This document shows positions 51,791 through 58,924 of a stretch of 64,000 nt of DNA, in pieces. Numbering within the stretch: position 1 is the stretch's first letter; the number at the start of each line of letters is the position of its first letter. The notes under the pieces were generated by a model. The model saw only the letters and a program-made list of their open reading frames with translations. It made no database searches and was not told the DNA's origin. The DNA comes from JAJDAN01 sp046583095 (GTDB taxonomy: Bacteria > Myxococcota_A > UBA9160 > UBA4427): positions 1 to 64,000 of the forward strand of contig JAYGDB010000039.1 in the NCBI GenBank assembly GCA_046583095.1. Direction: 5' to 3'. A program made the position numbers and the translations under genes.

Positions 51791-52341
51791 GACTCTCCTC
51801 CACCCAGCTGAAAACCAGACAGCTGCAAACCGATGGAGTCGTGGATCCGACCCGCAAGCAGGTCGGCAATCCGCCGCAGCGCCTCCTGCCGATTCTTGCG
51901 AGCCGCCTCGGCATCCGCGCTGGCGAGATAGACTTCGGCCTCCTTCAGGGCGGCCGGATCGATCCGGATCTGCCTGCCGGACGCGTCCTGGAGGTCGAGC
52001 GCCAACGTCACTTCCACCCGGTACTCGAGAGCCAGCGCCACGGTGTCGAAGCTGCCCGCCCGGATATCGAGGGGCAAGACACGACCGCGAAGGACGAGAT
52101 CCGCTTGCGACGGATCCGAGACCAGCCGCGGCATCGCTCGCCGAAAGAACGCCTGCCGAAGGGCTCGCGTCAGTGTGAACTCGATGCCGGGCTCGACGGA
52201 GTCGTTCGTCAGGGTTACGACGGCAATGGTCACTTCGCTCGCGCTTCCAGTGCCGACCAGCTGATAGCCACAGCCGACCGCCGAAGCGACGACCCCGACG
52301 GCGAGCAGAAATGCTGCTTGCAGGGCGCTAGGGCGAGCCAC
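51787..52341 (-). CDS. lptE: LPS-assembly lipoprotein LptE
   Basis: A 184-residue outer-membrane lipoprotein that plugs the LptD barrel and inserts LPS in the outer leaflet. An N-terminal signal with lipobox SAVGC (Cys near residue 24) is followed by GYQLVGTG, the typical LptE start. A mixed alpha/beta fold follows, with ALRQAFFRRAMPRLV and ADLVLRGRVLPLD. It is weakly conserved in sequence, but position before holA supports it. GTG start. Confidence 0.88.
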   Translation of the reverse strand: MARPSALQAAFLLAVGVVASAVGCGYQLVGTGSASEVTIAVVTLTNDSVEPGIEFTLTRALRQAFFRRAMPRLVSDPSQADLVLRGRVLPLDIRAGSFDTVALALEYRVEVTLALDLQDASGRQIRIDPAALKEAEVYLASADAEAARKNRQEALRRIADLLAGRIHDSIGLQLSGFQLGGGES

Positions 52342-52519
52342 GCCCGAGATATAGCACCCGGCCCCGATCAGCCCCCCTTGGGCCGAACCGGACGGCGCGT
52401 CGCTCTCCCCGCTCCGAGAATATTTCGATTCTATGAATAAATATCATGAGTTAGGGAGATACATGCCGGTTGGAAGAGGAACTTTCCAAAGAATTGTGGT
52501 CAGATTTCCCACAAATTAC

Positions 52520-52548
52520 TTGACGTGGGAAAACAGCCCACGTATTGT
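52520..52548 (+). promoter_or_regulatory. Predicted promoter of the CxxCH protein gene
   Basis: TTGACG (52520-52525), a 17-bp spacer and TATTGT (52543-52548). The promoter lies in an AT-rich 276-bp gap (52342-52617) that is unlike the rest of the window. The start point would be near 52555, leaving a leader of about 60 bases. Confidence 0.5.
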
Positions 52549-52580
52549 GATCATCAAATGGTAAATATTCCCACGTATTG
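52523..52580. repeat. Inverted and direct repeats around the promoter
   Basis: ACGTGGG-N7-CCCACGT (52523-52543) is a perfect inverted repeat lying between the -35 and -10. The 11-mer CCCACGTATTG at 52537-52547 recurs at 52570-52580, 33 bp downstream (three helical turns). A related CCCACAAATT lies at 52508. This looks like a multi-site operator for an unidentified regulator. Confidence 0.55.
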
Positions 52581-52617
52581 ATGCGCATCTCGCGCCACGA
52601 AGCCTAGGAGCAAGACC

Positions 52618-54180
52618 ATGATGATCCGAAAATCTCTCGCACTGCTGCTCGCTTGTTCGTTGATTGCCGGCCCCGCGGCTGCCCAGAGTGTGGTCCAGGC
52701 TGCCTGCGTCGACCCGGCCTCCGACGTCGACCCGCGTCGGTCTCTGTTCGTCACCGAACTCGATGTCGTGCAATCGGCCTTCTCGCTCGAGGAGGTGCTC
52801 GCGAAACTGGCATCCGACAGCGGCATCCCGGGTCTCCGTCCCGATGATCTCTGGCAGCAATGGTGGGACACCGAGAACCTGTCTCCGGGGCTCGGTCTCG
52901 GACCGAACTGCGACGATGTCGTGGATTCACAGGGCAACGCGACGATCAACGGATTCCCGATCCAGTGCCCTCGCAACGAGGGAGCCGAAATCAACGTCGA
53001 TCCGTTCACGCCGGACCTCGCGAGCTTCTACGAGCCCATCGCGCTGGTGAACCGCTTCGACCTCGCACCGGTGGACGGAGAAAACTGTGGCGAGTACAGG
53101 GTCATCTTCGCGCGTCATTCGGGTGCCACGAATCCCTTCCAGCGCAACCTGGTCATCTTCGAAGCCGTCCTTCCCAACCCCGAGCCGAGTTGTGGACTCG
53201 AGGGCTGCCGGAGCGTCGCCCGCTTCTGGGAGAATCTTTCACAGATCGACGACCCCGCGAGGCGCGCCAGCTTGCTGCGTCGCTTCTACCTGGAGGGCTT
53301 CCCCGGGCGCGGCATCGCCCCCGTCATCCAGGCCGAGCACTTCGGACCGGGCAGCGGCCAGATTCGCACGAACCAGTTCATGAGCGGCTCAGAGACACAA
53401 CTCTGGCAGCTCCGCGAGTTCAAGCTCGCACGGCTGTGCGAAGGTGAAGACGGCCCGTGTCTCATGCAGTTCACTCCCGTCACCGTCAAGGGCAATCCCT
53501 TTGGCGAGTTGTTCGGTTCGACCTCGTCCGACCGACGCTCGAGGCGGTTCAAGCGCCACTACCTGACCCAGGTCGAGAACCTGTCCGCGGCGGATCTGAA
53601 CCAGTTCTTCGCGGTGGTCCCCGACCGCTTCAATGCCGGTCAGAGCAACTCCTCAGGGATCGAGAACGACTACCCGGTGCACTTTGCCCAGAGCCCCCGG
53701 TTCGAACGGGCCCTCGAGCGCCGGCTCCGCCGGTTGAGCATCGACCTCGAGCCGGAGCACCTGGTTCGGCGTTCTCTTGCCCTCTCCTGTGCGGGTTGTC
53801 ATCAGCTCAGCAATTTCGCACCCGAGAATGACCTGGGCGGACTGCAGTGGCCCTCCTCGTTGGGCTTCGTCCACGTCTCTGAGGCACAGACGCAGACCCT
53901 CGGCGGCAGCGAGCATTTCGCGATTTCGTCCGCGCTCGAGGACGTCTTCATCCCGCACCGCGAAGAGGTGTTCGAAGCGTATCTCGACCGTGGGGCTTGC
54001 GAGGAATGCGAGTCACTCGCTCTCGAGTCAGGCGGACCGCCCGCTCCCGCGATGATCCCCGTCACGATCGACGACGGAACCTCGCTGGACCTCGTATCCG
54101 AGAGGGTGCGTGCCCTCGATGCCGAGCTCAAGGCTGGCCGATCCGACGAGACAGTCGGCGGCCCGCGACCGGTTCACTAG
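52618..54180 (+). CDS. Secreted protein with one CxxCH heme-type motif, function unknown
   Basis: A 520-residue exported protein. The signal peptide (KSLALLLACSLIAGPAAAQ, residues 5-23) is followed by a Cys-containing region and VNRFDLAP ... CGEYRVIFARHSGATNPFQRN (about 145-180). A single c-type heme-like motif CAGCHQ lies near residue 396. A short Cys pair (CEECES) is near the C-terminus. I associate similar proteins with myxobacteria and their relatives; function is unknown. ATG 52618 with AGGAG 7 bases upstream. It is a lone forward gene among leftward genes. Confidence 0.8.
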   Translation: MMIRKSLALLLACSLIAGPAAAQSVVQAACVDPASDVDPRRSLFVTELDVVQSAFSLEEVLAKLASDSGIPGLRPDDLWQQWWDTENLSPGLGLGPNCDDVVDSQGNATINGFPIQCPRNEGAEINVDPFTPDLASFYEPIALVNRFDLAPVDGENCGEYRVIFARHSGATNPFQRNLVIFEAVLPNPEPSCGLEGCRSVARFWENLSQIDDPARRASLLRRFYLEGFPGRGIAPVIQAEHFGPGSGQIRTNQFMSGSETQLWQLREFKLARLCEGEDGPCLMQFTPVTVKGNPFGELFGSTSSDRRSRRFKRHYLTQVENLSAADLNQFFAVVPDRFNAGQSNSSGIENDYPVHFAQSPRFERALERRLRRLSIDLEPEHLVRRSLALSCAGCHQLSNFAPENDLGGLQWPSSLGFVHVSEAQTQTLGGSEHFAISSALEDVFIPHREEVFEAYLDRGACEECESLALESGGPPAPAMIPVTIDDGTSLDLVSERVRALDAELKAGRSDETVGGPRPVH

Positions 54181-54473
54181 AGGGGTTGGCCCTCGGCGCA
54201 ATACGCCCAGCGCTGAGGGCCAGCCAAACCGGCTCGCGGACTCGACGCGAGCGCATCGCTCGCCCTCACGACCCTGGCTCCCGAACCTTCGAGCATGAAC
54301 GAAACGGCACGCCGGACTAGCTCGTTGTCATCGACGACCAGGATTCTCTTGGACTCCAGCCCGAACTCGCGCTGCGACAGGGTCGAGCGCCCGTCCTCGC
54401 TGGCTTCGGTCTTCGGCCACTCGATCCGAAAGGCGCAGCCGCCACCCAGGTCAACGGGGGCGGACCCAGGCCC
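54177..54473 (-). pseudogene. Remnant of a hybrid sensor histidine kinase/receiver protein
   Basis: On the reverse strand, in frame and directly after the stop of the zinc-ribbon gene, the translation reads SAPVDLGGGCAFRIEWPKTE, typical of the end of a histidine kinase ATPase domain. A linker and RILVVDDNELVRRAV with FMLEGSGARVVRASDA then give the first third of a receiver domain. It then loses homology and stops at 54177. There is no start codon with a ribosome site and no kinase core, so this is a decayed fragment. Confidence 0.55.
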
Positions 54474-54947
54474 TCAACGTCCGGTTCGTTCCTCGGCGAC
54501 CCGCTGGACCTCTTCGACGATGTAGTCGCGCTCGTCGCGAACCCGGGGGTCGACGCGCTGGGCGAAGAAGCCACGCCCCTCCTCGATCGCGGTGCCGAGC
54601 GCTTCCGCCAGCCGGCCCGAAGCCAGGCCCGCCTCGACCTGCTCCGGGTAGTAGAGAAGGATGTCCGAGACGATGATCCGCGCGAGGCGTTCGGCATTCG
54701 CGCGCAGCGCGGCCATGTCGTCGGGGTCCGGCGCCGCCGGCACGGGCGCCGGCTGTGGCGGGGCACTCACCGGGGCAGCTGGAACCGGCTGCGCGGGAGC
54801 CGCGACCGGTGCCTTCCAAAGCGCTTGGGGCGCACGCACGCGAAAGACGGCCCGGCACTTCGCGCAGCAGAGAATCAGCCCCTCCGGCGAGACCCGATCA
54901 GCAGCAACGCGATACCTCGCCGGGCACTTCGGACAAGCCGCAATCAT
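54474..54947 (-). CDS. MJ0042-type zinc-ribbon protein
   Basis: A 157-residue protein. The N-terminal zinc ribbon ACPKCPARYRVAADRVSPEG, then ILCCAKCRAVFRV (CxxC...CxxC, residues 4-36), is the MJ0042 type common at the N-termini of deltaproteobacterial regulators. A Pro/Ala-rich linker (about 40-75) follows, then a helical C-terminal domain (DDMAALRANAERLARIIVSDI). The role is unknown; proteins of this layout often sit near gliding, pilus or signalling genes. Its start is ATG 54947 (MIAACPKC). Confidence 0.8.
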   Translation of the reverse strand: MIAACPKCPARYRVAADRVSPEGLILCCAKCRAVFRVRAPQALWKAPVAAPAQPVPAAPVSAPPQPAPVPAAPDPDDMAALRANAERLARIIVSDILLYYPEQVEAGLASGRLAEALGTAIEEGRGFFAQRVDPRVRDERDYIVEEVQRVAEERTGR

Positions 54948-55009
54948 TCCCGCACTCCCTCCTCACATCCCGGCAAGCATACTCGCGAAGCGCGCGCTCG
55001 AGTCCAGAA

Positions 55010-55543
55010 TCACGCTACGTCCTCTCGCAGCGGCTCGGGGGAAGGCTGTAGAACCGAGGAGGCGTCACGGGACAAGATCGTCGCCAGATCCTGACGCAGC
55101 CTCTCGGCCAGCTGCGGGAGCTGGCCCGCAGTTCGAAGACTGCGCAGCTGCCGGGAACTCGGTCGCGTGACAGCGCCATCGGCCTGACCGAGATCGTTCG
55201 ACACGGGCCCCTCGTTCTCCTGCAGCCACAGGACCGGAAGACGCGGCTGCTGGGCTTTCAAGCGGGCCACGAAGTCGTGCGCATCGCGGATGCCACCGAG
55301 AGGATCGCCCTGGGCCTCTGGCTGCAGCATCACGACCGGTCGACTGGCACGGGCCAGATACTGGCGGATCGGATTCAGTCCCAGGTCCCAGCGCTGAAAG
55401 ATGTGGATCCGGCAGAAGGCGTCCTCGAGGGTCCGCTTCATCCACTCGAGGGCAACGAGATCGGGATCGATCACCACGAGCGCGGCGTTCGGCACCGCGA
55501 GCGGCATCGCTTCGGGTGGCGCGGGCCTGCCGATGAGACTCAT
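55010..55543 (-). CDS. Receiver-like (CheY-fold) protein
   Basis: A 177-residue protein starting at ATG 55543 (MSLIGRPAPPEAMPL) with GGGAG 4-5 bases upstream. ALVVIDPDLVALEWMKRTL and the RPVVMLQPEAQGDPLGGIRDAHDFVARLK region follow the receiver fold. However, the phosphoacceptor aspartate strand reads PVVMLQP, so it lacks the usual Asp and is probably not phosphorylated. The C-terminal helix is charged. No output domain is present. It lies near the zinc-ribbon gene and the receiver remnant, which suggests an eroded signalling locus. Confidence 0.65.
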   Translation of the reverse strand: MSLIGRPAPPEAMPLAVPNAALVVIDPDLVALEWMKRTLEDAFCRIHIFQRWDLGLNPIRQYLARASRPVVMLQPEAQGDPLGGIRDAHDFVARLKAQQPRLPVLWLQENEGPVSNDLGQADGAVTRPSSRQLRSLRTAGQLPQLAERLRQDLATILSRDASSVLQPSPEPLREDVA

Positions 55544-55679
55544 CCAACTCCCTGACGGACCGGGCACCGCGCGCGCACTCGAGCGGGGCCTCCGACGCAA
55601 ACCAGGTTCACACTGTTGGAATCGGGATCTCGAAGCACTGACTTGAACCCGGGCCAAGCTGAGACCGGACAGGCGGGTG

Positions 55680-55710
55680 GCCCGCGAAGCCGGGCAATCC
55701 CCTTCGGGGG
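55680..55710 (-). terminator. Tandem hairpins after the M17-domain gene
   Basis: Two stem-loops follow the leftward stop at 55714: CCCC-CGAA-GGGG (55710-55699 on the reverse strand) and GCCCG...CGGGC (55695-55680). No T-run follows. They could end the glyA-nrdR-rib-nusB transcript, possibly with Rho. Confidence 0.4.
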
Positions 55711-55713
55711 CGC

Positions 55714-56292
55714 CTATCCGCTCAGCCGCCCTCGCGAGGCGTCAGCAAGCCCCAGCCAGCGGATTTCCGGGGCCGAATCAGCATTCACCGCCTTCTCCAA
55801 GGCCTTCAGGGCTTCCTTCACGACCCCTGCCGGCAGCGCGAGGCTCATGCGTAGGCTGCCGCTGCCCTTTCTTGCCGCTTCGATCACGCCGCGGACGATG
55901 CCAGCCGCTTGGCGGGAGAACGACTCAGGCCCGCCGACGGGCAGTGCCATCACGAGGGCTCGGGCGCCCAGCGCCAGCCCGCGCTCGACCACCGCGTGGC
56001 TGGTGTCCCGGGCGCGGCCGACTCGGAAACTCGAACGACGGCCGAGCCCGAGCAGCAGGACCCGGTCCGCAGCCAGGCGGCCCATCGAAGGGATCAGCGT
56101 GGCCTCGCCAACCTTTCCGCGTAGCCGTCCGCGTCCGACCAGATCGGTCACCACGCCGCACAAGCGCCAGTCCGCCCGACCCGCCGCGCCACGCAGGGGC
56201 CGCTCGTCCAGGAAGAACCCCGCAACGGCGAGATCCGCCTCGATTCGCTCGAAGGGCGCCGTCTCGACGCACAGCTCGATGGAAGCGCTCAT
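55714..56292 (-). CDS. Stand-alone peptidase M17 N-terminal (macro-like) domain protein
   Basis: A 192-residue protein matching only the N-terminal regulatory domain of leucyl aminopeptidases: LAVAGFFLDERPLRGAAGRAD, ATLIPSMGRLAADRVLLLGLG, then an Arg-rich segment and VERGLALGARALVMALP. The M17 catalytic metal domain is absent and no downstream frame supplies it. ATG overlaps nusB by 4 bp, so it is the tail of the nrdR-rib-nusB operon. It may bind DNA or a ligand as the macro-like fold does. Confidence 0.78.
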   Translation of the reverse strand: MSASIELCVETAPFERIEADLAVAGFFLDERPLRGAAGRADWRLCGVVTDLVGRGRLRGKVGEATLIPSMGRLAADRVLLLGLGRRSSFRVGRARDTSHAVVERGLALGARALVMALPVGGPESFSRQAAGIVRGVIEAARKGSGSLRMSLALPAGVVKEALKALEKAVNADSAPEIRWLGLADASRGRLSG

Positions 56293-56846
56293 TCGGCACC
56301 GCTCCGCAGCTCGGTTGCGAGTGCGTCGAGGATACCGTTTACGAAGGCTGGAGACGCGTCGCTCCCGTAGCGACGCGCAAGTTCGACGGCCTCGTCCATC
56401 ACCACCGGTGCGGGCGTCGAGGTGTGGGCCAGCTCGTAGGTTCCGAGGCGGAGAATGTTCCGGTCGACGGCCGCCATCCGGGTGATGCGCCAGTTGCGCG
56501 CCCGGGCTGCGATCTGCCGGTCCAGGCAGGGAGCGCGAGCGCAGACCTCGGAGACCAGCTGCCAGGCGAAATCCCGAACGGTCACCGGTGCTTCGAAGTT
56601 CGCGGCGATGCCGTCGAACACCCGCCGCGCCTCGACCTCAGGGACTTCAACCGGCGTCTCGAAGTCGGGTGGCGATGTCGCGTCGGCGGCGGAGAGTGTC
56701 TTCTCGAGCTCCGCAACGGGTGCCTCGAGGTCGACGCTCCGCTCGGGTGCGGCGTCGCGGCGGGGCCGCCGCAGCTCGACGTCGACAGCGTACAAGGCCT
56801 GGAGCGCGAGCTCTCGGCCGCGATGTCGAGAGCCGCCAGAGCTCAC
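56289..56846 (-). CDS. nusB: Transcription antitermination protein NusB
   Basis: A 185-residue all-helical NusB, which with NusE and NusA stabilises antitermination at rRNA operons. The N-terminal RELALQALYAVDVE and C-terminal ITRMAAVDRNILRLGTYELA, then VVMDEAVELARRYGSDASPAFVNGILD, are diagnostic. A 45-residue acidic insert (about 25-75) follows the first helix and makes it longer than the usual 140-150. GTG start, overlapping ribH by 4 bp. Confidence 0.93.
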   Translation of the reverse strand: MSSGGSRHRGRELALQALYAVDVELRRPRRDAAPERSVDLEAPVAELEKTLSAADATSPPDFETPVEVPEVEARRVFDGIAANFEAPVTVRDFAWQLVSEVCARAPCLDRQIAARARNWRITRMAAVDRNILRLGTYELAHTSTPAPVVMDEAVELARRYGSDASPAFVNGILDALATELRSGAE

Positions 56847-57325
56847 GGGGAACCTTCCGCTGCCGGCGCGCTCAAGGAGATGCGAAGCTGTGCCATCTCG
56901 ATGGCAGCCATCGCGACATCGCTTCCCTTGTTGCCCCCTGAACCCCCGGCCCGCTCGAAGGCCTGCTCGACGCTGTGGGTCGTCAATACTCCGAAGGCAA
57001 CGGGGACACCCGTGTCACGCATCACCTCCCGCACGCCATCGGTAAGGCCTTCACACACGAAGTCGAAGTGAGGCGTCGCACCTCGGATGACCGCGCCGAG
57101 GGTGACGATCGCCGCATAGCGTCCAGTCAGCGCTAGCAGCCGCGCGGCCTGGGGAATCTCGAAGGCTCCGGGCACCCAGAAGACGTCCACGTCCTCCGAA
57201 CCGCAGCGACTCAGCTCGGCCGTGCAGGCTTCCAGCAGTCGTACCCCGACGAGGTGGTTGAAACGCGCAACCACGACCGCAAAGCGCAACCCTGTCGCCT
57301 CGAGATTGCTCGGATGAATGTTCAC
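56843..57325 (-). CDS. ribH: 6,7-dimethyl-8-ribityllumazine synthase
   Basis: Penultimate step of riboflavin synthesis. The 160-residue protein has VARFNHLVGVRLLEA, PGAFEIPQAA, LGAVIRGATPHFDFV, PVAFGVLTTHSVEQA and NKGSDVA in family order. GTG start overlapping ribD by 4 bp. Riboflavin synthase (ribE) and ribBA normally lie between ribD and ribH and are missing here. Confidence 0.96.
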   Translation of the reverse strand: MNIHPSNLEATGLRFAVVVARFNHLVGVRLLEACTAELSRCGSEDVDVFWVPGAFEIPQAARLLALTGRYAAIVTLGAVIRGATPHFDFVCEGLTDGVREVMRDTGVPVAFGVLTTHSVEQAFERAGGSGGNKGSDVAMAAIEMAQLRISLSAPAAEGSP

Positions 57326-58440
57326 CGCCCTCTCTTCCTGCCGCCGGTTCGCGCCTGAATGTGCACATCGGGCCCCAGCGCGCGGCGCTTGACGCCGACG
57401 AGCTGAACCGCGTCCACAAGACGCCGGACGCCGAGCTCTCCCAGTGCCGGCCGCCCTTCGTCCCCGAGGAGTATCGGCGCCTGGATCCAGTGCAGTTCGT
57501 CGACCAGCCCCGCACGGAGTAGCGCGGCCGCGAGCATTCCGCCTCCCTCGACCAGGACGGTGGTGACCCCGACGTCCGCAACCGCAGCCAGACCCCGGGC
57601 GAGGTCGAGCTGCCCTCGACGTACCGGAACCGGGATCAAGGTCGCTCCCAACTGCTCGCGACTCCGTCCCCCGCGCGCACCGCGCCGCGTGAGGACAAAG
57701 GTCGGCGTCGTCCCCAGACCTCGGAAGAGCTTCGCGCCAACGGGCACGCGCAGCCGCGAGTCCACCAGGATGCGAACCGGCCGGTGGACAACCCGGCCGT
57801 CCCTGCGAGCGGTCAGCGCGGGATCGTCCGCGAGTGCGGTCCCCGACCCGACGAGGATCGCGTCAGAGCGACTGCGCAGCTGGTGGACGAAGGCGCGCGC
57901 CTCGGGACTCGTGATCCACTGGGACTCGCCGCTCGCGGTCGCGATGCGGCCATCGAGAGAGGTTGCGAGCTTGAGCGTGACGAAGGGTCGACCCCGCTGC
58001 CAGACCGACAGGAAGCCGCGATGAAGTTCTCGGCATTCGGCTTCCCGGATGCCCGTCTCGACCTCGATCCCCGCTCGGCGCAGCCGGGCGATGCCCTTCC
58101 CGGCCACCCGGGGATGGGGATCGCGGCATCCCACGTAGACCCGCGAAACCCCCGCCTCGATCAAGGCCGCCGTGCAGGGCCCTGTACGACCGCTGAAGCA
58201 GCAGGGCTCGAGTGTCACTGCCAGCGAGGCTCCTCGCAGAGACCGCACTCCGCTCTTTCGGCGAGCCGCCGCAAGGGCCACCACCTCGGCATGCGGGCCC
58301 GGAGGCGGGACGGTGCGACCGATGCCCAGGCGACGTCCACCCCGGAACACGACCGCACCCACGCTCGGATTCGGAAAGGTTCGGCCGAGGCCTCGCCGGG
58401 CCTGGGCGATCGCCACGCGCATGGCTTCTTCGGGGGTCAT
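57322..58440 (-). CDS. ribD: Riboflavin biosynthesis deaminase/reductase
   Basis: Bifunctional enzyme that deaminates and then reduces the pyrimidine intermediate in riboflavin synthesis. The N-terminal deaminase (about 1-145) carries the zinc site GPHAEVVAL and LEPCCFSGRTGPC. The C-terminal reductase (about 150-365) begins PFVTLKLATSLDGRIATASGES and includes DAILVGSGTALADDP and VLVEGGGMLAAAL. ATG 58440 (MTPEEAMR) overlaps the nrdR stop by 4 bp. A riboswitch leader is not possible at this position inside the operon. Confidence 0.95.
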   Translation of the reverse strand: MTPEEAMRVAIAQARRGLGRTFPNPSVGAVVFRGGRRLGIGRTVPPPGPHAEVVALAAARRKSGVRSLRGASLAVTLEPCCFSGRTGPCTAALIEAGVSRVYVGCRDPHPRVAGKGIARLRRAGIEVETGIREAECRELHRGFLSVWQRGRPFVTLKLATSLDGRIATASGESQWITSPEARAFVHQLRSRSDAILVGSGTALADDPALTARRDGRVVHRPVRILVDSRLRVPVGAKLFRGLGTTPTFVLTRRGARGGRSREQLGATLIPVPVRRGQLDLARGLAAVADVGVTTVLVEGGGMLAAALLRAGLVDELHWIQAPILLGDEGRPALGELGVRRLVDAVQLVGVKRRALGPDVHIQARTGGRKRGR

Positions 58441-58910
58441 TTCCGGCCCGGAGGCGTTCGCCCGGCCTCGACAGACTCGAAGAAGGCCGCGTACGCGTCG
58501 GTGCTCTGGAAGTCGCGAAACACGGACGCGAAGCGAACTGCCGCGAGGGCATCGAGCCGCGTCAACTCCTCCATCACCTTGTCGCCCACTCGCTCGCTCG
58601 CGACCTCCTTCTCGCCGGTCTCCTGCAACCAGCGCTCCACCCGATCGACCACCCGTTCTACCGCGTCGGTCGGTACCGGCCGCTTCACGCAGGCGTGCTC
58701 GATCCCCCGCAGGAGCTTCTCTCGCAGGTAGTCCTCCCGACGCTCGTCGCGCTTGATGATGCGGGGCAGCACCCACTCGGTGCGCTCACGAGTCGTGAAC
58801 CGGCGCCCGCACTCCTCGCACTCGCGGCGGCGGCGAATCTCCTCTCCGCCACTGGCAACCCGGGTATCGACGACTCGACTCGCATCGTCACCACAGTAAG
58901 GGCAGCGCAC
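58437..58910 (-). CDS. nrdR: Ribonucleotide reductase repressor NrdR
   Basis: ATP/dATP-sensing repressor of ribonucleotide reductase genes. The 157-residue protein has the N-terminal zinc ribbon CPYCGDDASRVVDTR and CEECGRRFTTRER, followed by the ATP-cone (WVLPRIIKRDERREDYLREKL). It follows glyA by 14 bp and leads into ribD. No nrd operon or NrdR-box pair was seen in the window. Confidence 0.95.
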   Translation of the reverse strand: MRCPYCGDDASRVVDTRVASGGEEIRRRRECEECGRRFTTRERTEWVLPRIIKRDERREDYLREKLLRGIEHACVKRPVPTDAVERVVDRVERWLQETGEKEVASERVGDKVMEELTRLDALAAVRFASVFRDFQSTDAYAAFFESVEAGRTPPGRK

Positions 58911-58924
58911 GAACGAGCCTGCCT

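Noticed and set aside
58437..58440. FMN riboswitch ahead of ribD
   Set aside because: ribD starts inside the nrdR stop by a 4-bp overlap, so no leader exists to hold one.
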